From the NCBI GenBank assembly GCA_963555705.1, contig OY743172.1, positions 22,691,446 through 22,755,445 on the forward strand: DNA of 64,000 nt. Direction: 5' to 3'. Shown piece after piece: positions 12,916 through 28,400 of this stretch. The notes under the pieces were generated by a model. That model saw only the letters and a list, made by a program, of their open reading frames with translations, did not search any database and had not been told where the DNA came from. The number at the start of each line of letters is the position of its first letter. Within the stretch, counting starts at the first letter, position 1. A program made the position numbers and the translations under genes. Origin of the DNA: Ligustrum vulgare (Eukaryota > Streptophyta > Magnoliopsida > Lamiales > Oleaceae).

Positions 12916-13119
12916 TTCACCACTACCACTCTCACACACAAACTTAGCTCCAGTTCTCCAGAAACTCTGAATTGGTTTTTCAGCAGTTGATAATCCAATA
13001 AATATTGGTGAAACTAGAAAATAAATTTCTTACTGACTATTACAGTGTAACTAATGAATTGTATATCTATAACAGCAATTAAAAACACGTAATTCACTTG
13101 CAATTTTAATTATCACATG

Positions 13120-13265
13120 AAACTGATCGGAGAAATTCGGAAATTACGAGACAGAATCAGATAGAAAGAAAATAAGCGGCGAGAAAGAGGGGGAAGACAT
13201 ACCGGCGGAGGCTTCCTATAGTCGATTGTCTCCCGGTCGGAGAAGATATAATTGAGGATGGATTT
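13120..13265 (-). repeat. Duplicated exon-like segment, copy 2
   Basis: Counterpart of 2,895-3,045, on the same strand. The minus strand encodes SILNYIFSDRETIDYRKPPP directly before a GGTATGTC donor-like site. It lies about 200 bp upstream of the reductase start codon on the same strand, so it could be an old 5' exon or a separate gene fragment. I do not recognise the peptide. Confidence 0.5.
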
Positions 13266-14274
13266 GTTTTTGTCATTCTGGGACTGTTGTTTTGCCAAAG
13301 GTTAAAGACATGGTGGCCCACTCTGGAGGATCGACCATAGCTGGCCCGCCTTTAGTGATAAAAAAATAAAATATATTCCCAAAATCAGGTATTTTTTGTG
13401 GAAGGAAGAGAGAATAGCAGATATCAAGATGTCTATACAGTGCGTGACTTCCCTGACCCTTTTTCTCCTCGAAGAAGTCAAAGAGCATTATCTCATCCTA
13501 TCTAATACTCTGAATGACACATTCCTATCATGATTTGCTTATAATATTCGGTTCTGTGAATTTTTTATTTTTATTTTTTTCATTTTGATGACTGTCATAT
13601 TTATCCTGGAAGTTAAGCCTCTGTTTGGCAAAAGTGAAAAAAAAAAGTTTTTTAAACATTATTTACTAAGCTACTGCTATAATCTATAGGAGGGGTTGAG
13701 CAAAGTTATAAACATTTAGATATGAAATGTTTGTAATCGGATAAATTGTAATTTATTATAAAAGTGTTAAAATAATTTTCAAAATCAGATTTTGTAATTA
13801 ATTACAGTTATAACTTTATTTCAAATTTTCAATTAATTACAATTGTAACTTTTTTCAATTTTATAATTAATTACAATTGTAGCTAATGAATTTGTAAAAT
13901 ATGAAATTTTTTTGCTAAAATTAATTGAAATAGTTACATTCACATTAATCACAACTAAAATTACAAATTAATTACAGTTTACAATTGACTACAAATGTAA
14001 TTTTATTTCAATTTTGTATTTAATTACAATTATAACTAAAGAATTCGTAAAAACTAGTATAATTCATAATTTGTAATTAATTGCATTAGTGCAATTTGTA
14101 AACCACTACCACAATCTCTGATAAACGTCACCAAAAACACCTCCATCCAGCCACCACTTTACCCACAATCAGTGCTTGCACATCACCCATAATTTGTAAT
14201 TAATTTCATATTTGTTGATATATTATTTTTCATGTTATGATTGTAGTGCAGGTCACTTTCGGCATATTCATATC
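13266..14274. other. Intergenic DNA with degenerate TAATTACAA-type repeats
   Basis: No gene seen. From about 13,730 to 14,110, short motifs such as AATTAATTACAATTGTAACT recur irregularly, suggesting an old decayed tandem or palindromic repeat. Confidence 0.5.
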
Positions 14275-14496
14275 TATAAAATCTGAAAGTAGATGGAAGT
14301 CACGTTTATTTCATTGCATTGAAAAATTACATACATTACCAGCTATAAATAATACACTTTGCATAATTGATTACAAGTTGTTGTAACTATTTACAGAGAC
14401 CTAAGGAATTGTGAAAAGTTTAAAATTCAATTTTGGATGTCCCAGAATCATGTTGCTCCCATCTGTTCAGCAGAAGATTTGGTGTTATCCGTTATA
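14275..14496 (-). repeat. 3' LTR of the Ale-like copia element
   Basis: 222 bp, TATAAAATCTGAAAG to GTTATCCGTTATA, matching 21,274-21,495 with scattered substitutions. Internal DNA (GCTGCTCCAATATGCC) follows to the right. Confidence 0.8.
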
Positions 14497-15844
14497 GCTG
14501 CTCCAATATGCCACCTCAACCGAATGGGTAGCTCATGTACATGAAGGTTGTCTCGCAGCAATGTAAAATGAGTAGGGTGCCAGTGGTTTTGTAAGTAAGT
14601 TAGCTAGTTGGTCTTTTGTGGACAAGAAGGAAACTTCAATTTTCTTTTGTAATACTTGATCTCTAACAAAATGAAAATCTATTTCAATATGTTTCGTGCA
14701 GGCATGAAACACTGGAATCGAAGATAAGTATGTTGCACCAATATTGTCACACCAAAGTTTTGGACAACTTGGCAATGTTAAATGTAATTCATGTAGAAGA
14801 GATTGTAACCGTTGTACTTCAGCTGCAGTGTTAGATAAGGACTTATATTCAAACTCAGTGCTACTTCTGGCTACCGTTTTTTGCTACTTGCAGCTCCATG
14901 ATATGGGATTTTGACCATGAAAACACAGTATGCACCAAAATTTCTACGATTGTCATTATCATCGGCTAGTCCGCACCACTAAACGCATGCAGTGAATGAT
15001 CAGATTGGCATGTAAAACGGAGACCAAAGGAAATGGTGTGCTTGAGGTATCTGAGAATTCTCTTCACAACTTGCTAGTGAGGAATTTTGGGGTTGCATGA
15101 ACTTGTTAACTCCATGGACACTGAATGCAATATCTAGTCTTGTAAAACCAAGATAATAAAGAGCACCTCCAGTGCTTTGGTACAACTTTGGATCATCAAA
15201 ATCAGTATCTTCAAATTTTGACAGATAACACATAGTGGACATAGGTGTTGTGTGCGGTTTCACCTTATCCAATTGGACCTTATGCAAAAGATCAGCAACA
15301 GACTTCCGTTTTGTGAGAATAATATCCTTTCCATCCCGTAAGGTTTCAACACCAAGAAAGAAAGATAAGTTTCCTAAATCTTTCACAGGAAAATCTTGTG
15401 CAAGACGATTGATTAATTGATCAATTGCTGTAGAATTAGAGCCAGTAACAATTATGTCATCTATATAAATAAGTATTACGAGATGAAGTTGTCCTTGATG
15501 AAGAGTGTAGAGAGAAGTATATGCCTTGGATCCTTGAAAGCCATATTCTTGCAATTTTTCTATGAGTTTTGGAAACTAAGCTCGTGGTGCTTGTTTAAGA
15601 TCATAAAGACTTTTCCCAAGACGACAGACATGAGATGGAAAATCTGGATGAATAAAGCCCTGTGGCTGTTGCATGTAGACCTCTTCTTGAAGCACCCCAT
15701 GGAGGAAAGCATTTTGAATATTAAGGGCCATCCATGAGTGACAACAATGGAGAGAACAAATCTGACAATGTTTGGCTTGATGACTGGGTTGAAAGTTTCA
15801 GAGAAATCAACACCCACTCGTTGATGATAGCCTTTTGCGACAAG

Positions 15845-18483
<2,639 letters not shown>

Positions 18484-21273
18484 ACAAGTCTCACCTTGAA
18501 GCGTTCAATACTGCCATCATCATGAGTTTTAACCCGATATACCCATTTATTCCCCACAAGATTAATGTTGGGCCTTGGTGGAACCAATTCCCAAGTTCCA
18601 TTCCTGATTAATGCATTGAATTCGAAGTTCATAGCATCACGCCATCTAGCATGTTTTGAGGCCTCGGGTGAAGGAGGATGGCTCAGGTGATAATGAAACA
18701 TATTTAGCAAGACAAACCTGTGGCAATTGATATTTGACAAAGCTCACGAATGGAGTTTTAGGCTTCAGGTTGTTTGTCTGTGATCGAGTTATCATTCATA
18801 TGGGGGGATTTTTAATATGCGGATTAAAGTGTTGGTTGACAATACTAACTGGATCGGAAGTAGTTGTTTGTGCTGGAATAAACACACCATCTGTGACCTC
18901 AGTTTCTATGACTTGTCTGGATAAGTGCTGATCAAATTCATGTTGGAGAGGATTAGCTGAATATGAAGTATCACCTACAGGAAGAGTTAGTGTGCACGTT
19001 TGTGTAGGATGTAAATTAAGAGGGAGTGATGTAGTGGATGTTTGATGAGGGACATTTGAGTTTTTGAGAATTTGGTAAGGGAAATAAGACTCATCAAAAA
19101 CAACATGTCGAGATACAAAAATTTTTCTTATTGGATAAATCTAAACACTTGAAGCCCTGATGTGATAGACTATAGCCAATAAAAATGCAAGTATTGGATC
19201 GAAAATCAATTTTATGTCTGTTATAAGGACGAAGATTAGGCCAATAGGTACAACCAAAAATGCGCATGAATTTATAATTTGGAATTTTGTTATAAGTTTT
19301 TTCAAAAGGAGATTTATTTTGTAAAATTTTTGTAGGCGCCGGTTTATAATATAAGTAGCAGTTTGATAGGCATCTTCCCAGTATGATTGTGGAAGATGAG
19401 AATGAGCTAATAAAGATAGTCCCATTTCAAATTTGACGGTATCATCTTTCAACTGCTTCCATTTGTTCATGCGTATAAGGGCAAGCAATCTGATGTTGAA
19501 TTCCACATGTTTTAAAATAATTATTTAAACCTCTATATTCACCTCCCAATCAAATTGAATAGATTTAACTTTTGTGTCAAATTGATGTTCAACACAGTTT
19601 TGAAATTGCATAAAAATTGTTTCAACATTAGATTTTTGCTTCAAAGGAAAAAGCCAGATAAATTTAGTAAAGTCATCCAAGAAATAGACATAATATCTAG
19701 ATCCATAACTAGAAATTACAGAACTTGGTCCCCATACGTCTGAATAAATTAGGTCTAAAGGCTGACTAGAATGACTAATAGAATTGGAAAAAGGTAAATT
19801 ATGGCTTTTGGCCATCTCACATTCAGGAGAATCAGGTTGTCGTTTATTTATTCTAACAGGAAGTTTATTTGCATTCAACACAAGGCTGACAGTATGAAAA
19901 GATGCATGCCCTAAGCGACAATGCCAATCTGAAATGGAAACTTGAACACCAAAAAAAGCAGAACCAAGAGCGTGTTGGAGAGGTTGCGAAAAATAGTAGA
20001 GGCTATCTTTGCTATGACCCTTATGCAGGATGTTCAAAAAAGTGTCATGAAACTCAAAATAAACATTATTATACTTAGTGAATTTTTGAACATATAATAA
20101 ATTATTTTGAATTTTTGGAACAACAAGGATTTGGTCAAGATTAAAAGATTTGGAAGGTGTGGCTAAAGAAGCTAGGCCAGTGTGAGTTATATTCAAACCT
20201 GATCCATCCCAACTTGAATTTGATCAGTACCACCATAGTCATCACTACGAATGTTGAGGTTGTTGAGATTGTTTATTAGATGGTGTGTTGGTCCGTCAGC
20301 AAGCCACTCTTGATTAGTTGGGTGCTGAGTTTGAGTAGTGGAGAAATTAACTTAAGCATATGGTCCGGATGGTGGTGGCTTGAAGTTAGGATCATAGCGC
20401 TTGTAGCACCTTGAGGCCATGTGTCCTGTTTTGTCACATATTTGGAACCACAAATTAGATATTAATTGGATGAATAACGACAACCACGTGAACCAGAGAA
20501 AATTGGTGGCTTTGCGGCAACATTTGCTGAAGCATTGACTATAGGCATGTAGTGGGAGTATTGTTGCATGCGAGCCTCACACGTGAGCAACATGGAGTAT
20601 ACTTCCTCTAAGGAAAGAGGAACATTTCAAGATGAGATTGAGGTGACTAATGAGTCATACTCAGGGCCCAGGCCAGAGAGAAGATAAGTGATGATCTCGT
20701 CACATTTCATGGGTTGACCAGCGCATCAGTCATGCGTTTAATCTGCATGAAGTACTCACTAGCGGATTAAGTTGTCTTGCGAGTGTTAGATAGTTGAGAT
20801 CTCACTTGAATTGCTTGAGCTCGAGATTGGGAAGCAAAGGCAGAGACAAGGGCCATCCATACGGCATTAGAAGTATCACAGTGAGCAACTTGTGCAAGGA
20901 CCTCATCAGTGAGTGAGGCGTAAAGACAGCTGAGGATCAAGTTATCCTACGTTTCCCATGTTTTGAACAAAGGGTTAGGAGACTTAGTTCCATCGTCAGC
21001 AATGAGCTCCTTTGTGGTTGCTTCACAGTTCCGTCAACATACCCAAAAACCTTTTGGCCTTTTAGATATGGAAGCATCGTGGCCTTCCAGGTTAGGTAGT
21101 TTTGGAGATTAAGTTTTGTGACATTGAAGGGGGGGGGGGTTGAAAGTAGGAAGATAGTTTTCCACTTTTCCTGAGCATTGGAGATAGAGGAATCAAGAGA
21201 TGCAGACATTGTTTGGTGATTTAGAGAGGAACAATGAAAGGTTGGACGTTGTTCGAAAAAGTGTTTGATACCA

Positions 21274-21495
21274 TATAAAATCTGACAGTAGATGAAAGTC
21301 GGGTTTATTTAATTGCATTGAAAAATTACGTACGAATACCAGCTATAATAATACACTTTGCATAACTGATTACAAGTTGTTGTAACTATTTACAGAGACC
21401 GAAGGAATTGTGAAAAGTTTAAAATTCAATTTTGGATATCCAAGAATCATATTGCCCCTATCTGTTCCGCAGAAGATTTGGTGTTATCCATTATA
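21274..21495 (-). repeat. 5' LTR of the Ale-like copia element
   Basis: 222 bp, TATAAAATCTGACAG to GTTATCCATTATA. The primer-binding-site remnant is directly to its left. Confidence 0.8.
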
Positions 21496-21595
21496 GTATA
21501 AAATCTGACAGTAGATGGAAGTCAGGTTTATTTCATTGCATCGAAAAATTACATACTAATACCAGCTATAAATAATACACTTTACATAAATGATT

Positions 21596-23046
21596 TGTAG
21601 CAACCGAGAAATTTTCACGACTTATAAATATTATTTATTTTTTTAAAAAAAATGTGTCGCTACGATTGTTGCTCATTTATTTTAAGCGTGTGTTCGTCTA
21701 CCCTTTTAAGTGAATTCTAAATTTATGAAAACCTTGATCACTTTCAATTTGATTAAAATCGTCTCATTTTCAAAATTTATTCTCCAATCCAATTTTATCA
21801 AAAACATTCTAAGATCATTATTCTTTTTAGTCAAACTTACAATTTATTTGGATTCAAATTATTTAAGTCCAAAATGTTTTAAATCCCCAATTCATGTTCC
21901 ATTTCAATTTTAATCCCAAAACTTCCTCCTCAACTTCCATATTGCATGTTCAGCACATTTTTCTCCTTCCCCATCATCACTCATTAATCCCAAATCCCTC
22001 CTAAATCCAAATTTAGAACAACTTCAATTGGTAAAATTCTTTTCCCCACGTTTTCTTTCAATCAATTCTCACTTCCACAGACAGCATCATCTTCCCCTCA
22101 ATCAAAGGGCCCATCTTTGCTTTCCAGTTTTAAACCACAGTCAATCAACTCAATGCCAATTCAACAACAAGCAACCAAACCTCAATCCCAAAATTTCAGT
22201 CATCAATCAGCCAAACTCCTCCCCCCCCCTCACACGCCATCTGCACCAAATTAACCTCTCCTTCAGCCCCCCAATCGCAAATCAAGCAATTGCCAATTTT
22301 TGAATCCAATTCTATGTATATCTTTCCATCTCCACTTCATCGTTCAAACCACCACCAGCTCCATAGATGACCCTCAACCACGAACATCCATTGTGAGTCC
22401 TCTGCCGAATTCAATTCACAACGAGCAAAACAAAATCTCACAACCACCATACACTGCCGTGACTTCCATACAACAATATGCATAATTCCACATCACGTCT
22501 CCAACCTCAATTTACCCAAACAACCAAACCACCATAGCCAACCACCTCAACCGAAACCAATTATCACCGCCATCACCGAAACGGCTGAAACACCTCCACA
22601 GTCGGCCAACCTTCAGCAAACCGACCCACCTCCAAATCATTTTCATCACAACCCCAACCCCGCCGCCAAACCCAACCCATTTCCACCATCATCACCGGCA
22701 TCATCATCACCACCCAAAAAACCACAACCTGCCTGCACCACCACCGATGCTCAACACCAAACCCGCACCAAATTTCCACCAAAAACCCAAGAATCAAATA
22801 AGCCCAATTACTTACCTTCGTCGCCGGAATCGAAACCTCCCTAAAACACCTAAACCCAGCCTCGGGTTACTCTCGGTCCAGCATCCAAAATCGCCCAACT
22901 CTCCTTCTTCTTCCGCCTACACAGCCACCATCGTCGCCCCTCGAAGGCGACGCCACCGCCTACGAACGCCGATGAAGGCACTGGCGGCTTGTCCCCGTCG
23001 CCTCCCTCGCTCTCTCTGCCGATTGGTACAATGGAGAGGGATGAGA

Positions 23047-23106
<60 letters not shown>

Positions 23107-24486
23107 ATATTTTATGTTGAAATTACAGTTTAGCCCCCTAAGTATCAAAACCATTTAATTCAGTCCCTAGTCTTATTATGTTTTAAAGATTAGTCCCTAT
23201 AGTTTTAAATATTTTAAATCTTACTTTAAGTTTCAAAAGTTATTATTTTAGTCCCAAGATTTATGAACCGTTTAATTCAGTCCCTGCCGATTTAATTCAT
23301 TTGATTTTAAGCCCCAAGTTTTAAAATGATCATTTCAGTCCCTAAATTTCAAAGTCATTTAAATCAGTTCAAAAACCATTTATTTAAGCCTTAAAGTTTT
23401 AATATGTTTTAATTCCAGTCCTCTCTTTAGTAAAGTATTTATTTTAAATCTCTACTATTTTTTTGAAACACTTTATTTCATTCCCTAAGTTTCTGAGGAT
23501 TCTATTTCAGTCCTTTCGTTTTTAAAAGTCACTTATTTCAATCCCTACGGTTTAATTGCTATTTTGAGTCTCAACCCAAGTTTTAAAAGATTTACATTTT
23601 AGTTCCCAATATATTTAAAATATAAGAGTTAACCCAATAGTTTTCAAAATCTTTTAGTATCAACTCATTTCCAATCCCAACTATGTATGGTTTTAAGTTT
23701 AATCCCTAAACTTTTATTTTCTTGTTTTAAAACTCTTTCAATTGAAACACTTGATTTCCAAATACCACTTTAAGGTTTATTTACTATTGGACATTTAGAA
23801 GAACAACGTGAACTTTCTTGCTCAACTTTCAGACTCGTGATTTGAGGTAGACTCGCCCCCACTAATTAGTTTAAATTATAATTGCATGTCTTATGTGAAA
23901 TTACGTGATTTACATGCTTTGATGCATGAGACGAGAAAAGAATATCTCTTATGAGATAAGATGAGAAATGATGATGTTATGCATAACTTATGTGTCTTAT
24001 GTGCACGAAACGAGACTACCCACACCCTATGATTTTAACAGCCTTGATTTTGAAAATATAAGAGCCCAAGAATATGATGATGATGTCACTGTATGACTTG
24101 CATAATGTCGTGTTCAATTATTATGTAAATTAATTATTGGCGATGAGTCTACTGAGTATTTTTCGAAATACTCAATCCATTATTTTAACAGTTTTTGCAG
24201 ATCTCGGAGAAGGGGCGAATGAAATGACAGCGGTGGCAAATAAAATAAATGATGAAAATTTTTAGTCAATTTTACGAATATTACTGATTGGATTATTTAT
24301 CATTAATTTAATCTGAACAATTGAGATTTAATTTTTATGAATTGTTCTATATTTAAATTTATTAAGTTTCCGCTGAAGTTTTCAAATAATGAATACGACG
24401 TTTTGAATTAAATTGATTGTCCGCAACAAAGTCAGCTTTAAAGGACGAAGTGGCGTCCCGGACTCCGCAGAATTCGGGGCGTTACA
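21596..24486 (+). mobile_element. Solo LTR 2 of the TGTAGCGACC long-LTR family
   Basis: 2,891 bp, TGTAGCAACC to GGGGCGTTACA, with perfect 5-bp duplication TGATT (21,591-21,595 and 24,487-24,491). Same architecture as solo LTR 1: C/A-rich strand (22,000-22,900), GC-rich patch (22,900-23,020), (TA)n tract, decayed (A/T)TCAGTCCCTA-type repeats (23,130-23,700), TCTACTGAGTATTT near 24,150. The promoter-like patch is followed by long non-coding DNA. Confidence 0.9.
23049..23102. repeat. (TA)n microsatellite inside solo LTR 2
   Basis: About 27 TA units at the position where solo LTR 1 carries (GA)n. Confidence 0.95.
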
Positions 24487-24613
24487 TGATTACAAGTTGT
24501 TGTAACTATTTACAGACACCTAGGGAATTGTGAAAAGTTTAAAATTAAATTTTGGATATCCCAGAATCATATTGCTCTTATCTGTTCAGCATAAGATTTG
24601 GGGTTATCCGCTG

Positions 24614-24796
24614 CTCCAATATTTTCTGTTACAGTTGCTCCAATACTTCTGTAATTTATTCTAAAAGAGTAAGACAAATTGAAGGTGAGAATATGGGCTT
24701 CAAGGGCATGCATGATCTCTGACTTGTTTTGCAATCTATAAAAAAAACAAAGAATTAGAGTTTCCAGAGGATTGCCTTTGAATTGAATGACCACTT
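24614..24796. other. Short spacer, probable truncated copia interior
   Basis: It follows the third Ale-like LTR and ends at the CACTT target duplication of the Tork-like element. No reliable coding sequence seen. Confidence 0.4.
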
Positions 24797-25317
24797 TGTT
24801 GGGAATAAGGACGCAACTAATCCCGCCCAGGATCGATGTGACACAAATAAATTGGACTGAGAAAATATAAATACGCAAAAATAAAATGCAAATACGAAAC
24901 ACAAAGATTTACGTGGTTCAGCAATTTGCCTACGTCCACGGACCCACACCAATATATTTCACTAACTCGAAAATGAGGAGTACAAAATACAACACTGTAT
25001 TTTTATCTGCCTATGCAAAGGCTATTCTCTCCAACTCACTTTTCTCCCTATTTTGTGAAATGTCTCTCTTGTGTTGCTCTCTACACAAGATCACTCTTTG
25101 TTGTGGTGGTGTATTTTTCATTGAGGTTTTGCCCTCTATTTATAGGGAAAGTTTGGACAAAGAATCAACAATGGAAGGAATAAAATAGGTGTGAACATAT
25201 GAGGATTGTAGGCTAATGGTGTCTTACCAAATAGGTGTGAACATGGACTATTAATGGTGGCTTGCCAATTTCAACAAAGTTGGCTTTATTTTCCACATTT
25301 AGCTCCATTTTTCAACA
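24797..25317 (-). repeat. 3' LTR of the Tork-like element
   Basis: 521 bp. The polypurine tract (complement of CTCCCACTTGGGGATA, 25,320-25,335) lies just outside it. Confidence 0.9.
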
Positions 25318-25408
25318 ATCTCCCACTTGGGGATAAATGTGGCTTCCCCTGAGATATCTCCTTCTTGCAACTCTTTGTGAAATATGGTGTGAGTCATTTC
25401 CTTTGTCT

Positions 25409-28400
25409 TCACTTCAGAAGACCAATTGAAGCTGAGCACAGCTCCAATTTTTCCTTTGTTACTGTCTTGGTCATCATGTCGGCTGGGTTCTTGCTACCCT
25501 AGATCTTCTCTAGTGTTAATACTTCATCCTCTAGAAGAGACCTGATGAAGTGATAACGGAGTCCAATGTGCTTGGTTCTAGAATGAAATGCTGAATTCTT
25601 TGCCAGATGTATCGCACTCTGACTATCACTGTGCAAAATATTCTTCTCCTGACTGAATCCCAATTCTGCCAACAAACCCTGTAACCAGATCATTTCTTTG
25701 CTAGCCTCGGTTACTGCCACGTACTCTGCTTCTGTAGTGGATAGAGCAACAATCTTCTGTATCTGCGAAATCCAGCTAACTGCAGTAGTACCTACTGTGA
25801 AAACATAACCAGTAGTGCTCCTTCTGCGATCTACCTCACCAGCAAAATCTGCATCTACAAAACCTTGTAGAGTCACCTCGCCTCGTCCAAAGCATAAGCA
25901 TCTATCAGTAGTTCCCCGTAGATATCTTAATATCCACTTTACTGCTTCCCAATGCTGCTTTCCTGGATTTACCATAAACCTGCTCACAACTCCCACTGCA
26001 TGAGCAATATTTGGTCTGGTACAAACCATGGCATACATCAAACTTCCAATGGCTGAGGCATATGGTATTTTAGCCATGAAGTTTATCTCGTCCTCTGTCT
26101 TAGGACTCTGATCACTAGATAGACGGAAGTGATTAGCTAGTGGCGTGCTGACAGCCTTCGCACTGCACATGTTAAATCTCTGCAGAACTTGACTAATGTA
26201 CTTGGCCTGAGATAACTGCAAGATACCCTTCTGCTTATCTCTGAAAATCCTCATTCCGAGAATCTGCTTCGCTGCACCCAAGTCCTTCATTTCGAATTCT
26301 GCTGACAGCTGCATCTTTAACTTCTTGATTTCGTCCATATCTGAGCCTGCTACTAACATATCATCGACATAAAGTAGCAAAATTATATAACTGGACTCGA
26401 ATCTCCTGAAGTAGCAACAATGGTCAGCATTACATTTGAAGTAGCCATTTTTCTGCATAAATCCGTCGAACTTCTTGTACCACTGTCTCGGGGCTTGCTT
26501 TAAGCCATACAGGCTCTTCTTCAATTTGCAAACGAGCTTCTCCTTTCCTTTGACTGAGAAGCCTTCTGGCTGCTGCATATATATTTCCTCCTCAAGGTCA
26601 CCATGGAGGAAAGCAGTTTTCACATCTAACTGCTCCAAGTGCAAACCCTCTGCTGCAACAATACTCAAGACTGATCTGATTGTTGTCAGCTTCACAACTG
26701 GCGAAAATATTTCCGTGTAGTCAATTCCTTCTTTCTGCTGGAAACTTTTGACCACCAACCTCGCCTTGTATCTCTTTGATCCATCATGTTCCTCCTTGAT
26801 TCTGTACACCCACTTATTGTGTAGAGCTCTCTTTCCTGTAGGTAACTCGGCTAGTTCCCACGTCTGGTTAGAGATGAGAGACTTTATCTCATCTTTCATT
26901 GCAAGCTCCCACTTGCCAGAATCACCGACCTGACATGCCTCATGATAGCATTCAGGTTCACCTGCATCAGTAAGTAACATGTAGCTCATGTACTTTCTAT
27001 TTGGAACATGAGGTCTGGTTGACCTTCTAAGAACAGGGACTAGAGACTGTGATGCATCAGTCTCTAGAACAGGTTCCTGTAACTGCAGATCCTCCTCTGT
27101 CTGCTGCGACGTACTACTTTCTGGAGCATCATCCAACTCAACATATGTTGGACCATCATGTACTGTGTCATCGGACTGCACTGCATTTCTGTCCTTGTAC
27201 ATAACCTTCTCGTTGAATATGACATCCCTGCTTCTGATGACCTTTCTGTTCTGGTCATCCCATAAGCGGTAGCCGAACTCATCTCCGCCATATCCAATGA
27301 ATGTGCACTTTAGTGATTTGGAGTCTAGCTTGCCCCTTGCCTGATCACTAATATGTGCATATGCGACACATCCAAAAACTTTCATGTGGGAAAGTTTTAT
27401 TTCTTTTCCGCTCCATACTTCCTCCGGTATCCTGTACTCCAACGGTACCGAGGGTCCTCGATTGATCAGGTACACCGCTGTGTTGACTGCTTCTGCCCAA
27501 AACTGTTTGGGCAAGCCTGCATGTAACCTCATGCTTCTGGCTCTCTCCGTTAATGTCCGGTTCATACGTTCTGCAACTCCATTTTGCTGTGGAGTCCCTG
27601 GCAACGTCCTCTCCATTTTGATGCCATTCTGGTAACAGAACTTCTTGAACGCCATATCCGTATATTCTCCTCCGTTATCGGACCTCAGCTTCTTTACTCG
27701 CAATCCTGTTTCATTTTTCACCATGGCTTTCCACTTCTTGAACACATCGAATACTTCGGACTTGTGTCTCAAGAAATAAACCCACACTTTTCTCGAGTGG
27801 TCATCAATGAAAGTCACAAAGTATGACTTTCCGCCAATGGATGAAACTGCGGTTGGTCCCCAAACGTCTGTGTGGACTAACTCAAGTTTCTCTTGCTTCC
27901 GAGTTCTGCCACTAATGTTGAAACTCACCCTGGCCTGCTTCCCAAAGATGCAACTCTCGCATAAGTCTATATCAGTAGACTGAAGCTCTGGTAGTTTCCC
28001 CTTTGCATGCATATACTTGAGTCCCTTCTGACTCATATGCCCAAGTCTCTGGTGCCACAAGTTTGGGCCCTCCTTGCTTTCAGCAACTGCAATTGTCACA
28101 TAAGTATCCGCCGTTGTATAGAGGGTGCCAGTATGTAGCGATCAAGATTTTTACGCAATTTTATAATTATTTTAATATTTAGAAAATTGTGTCGCTACTA
28201 TTTCACTCATTGTTTTGAAATTAACGCCGCGACGAATTCGTCTAGCCAAGTCAAGAAATATCGAATTTGTTCGATTTTAAATTAAAATCCGAATTTCTAA
28301 AATTATGTTATTTTAATTATTTATTCAAAGTATTATATTCAAAATCTTTCTAAAATTCAAATTTGCCCACATGTCTTCTTCTTTACACCAAGACAACAAT

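Larger units (their letters stand above)
21497..24613 (-). repeat. Third Ale-like LTR copy, split by solo LTR 2
   Basis: A third LTR of the same family starts one base after the 5' LTR (21,497-21,595) and resumes at 24,487 after solo LTR 2. At its right end the final GTTATA is missing and it runs into GCTGCTCCAATAT, the sequence found just inside the 3' LTR at 14,497. It therefore looks like the 3' LTR of a second, truncated element lying to the right, possibly joined by unequal recombination. Confidence 0.65.

Noticed and set aside
25499..28099. Possibility that this large ORF is a host gene
   Set aside because: Integrase, RT and RNase H motifs plus flanking LTRs, PBS and target duplication show it is copia pol.
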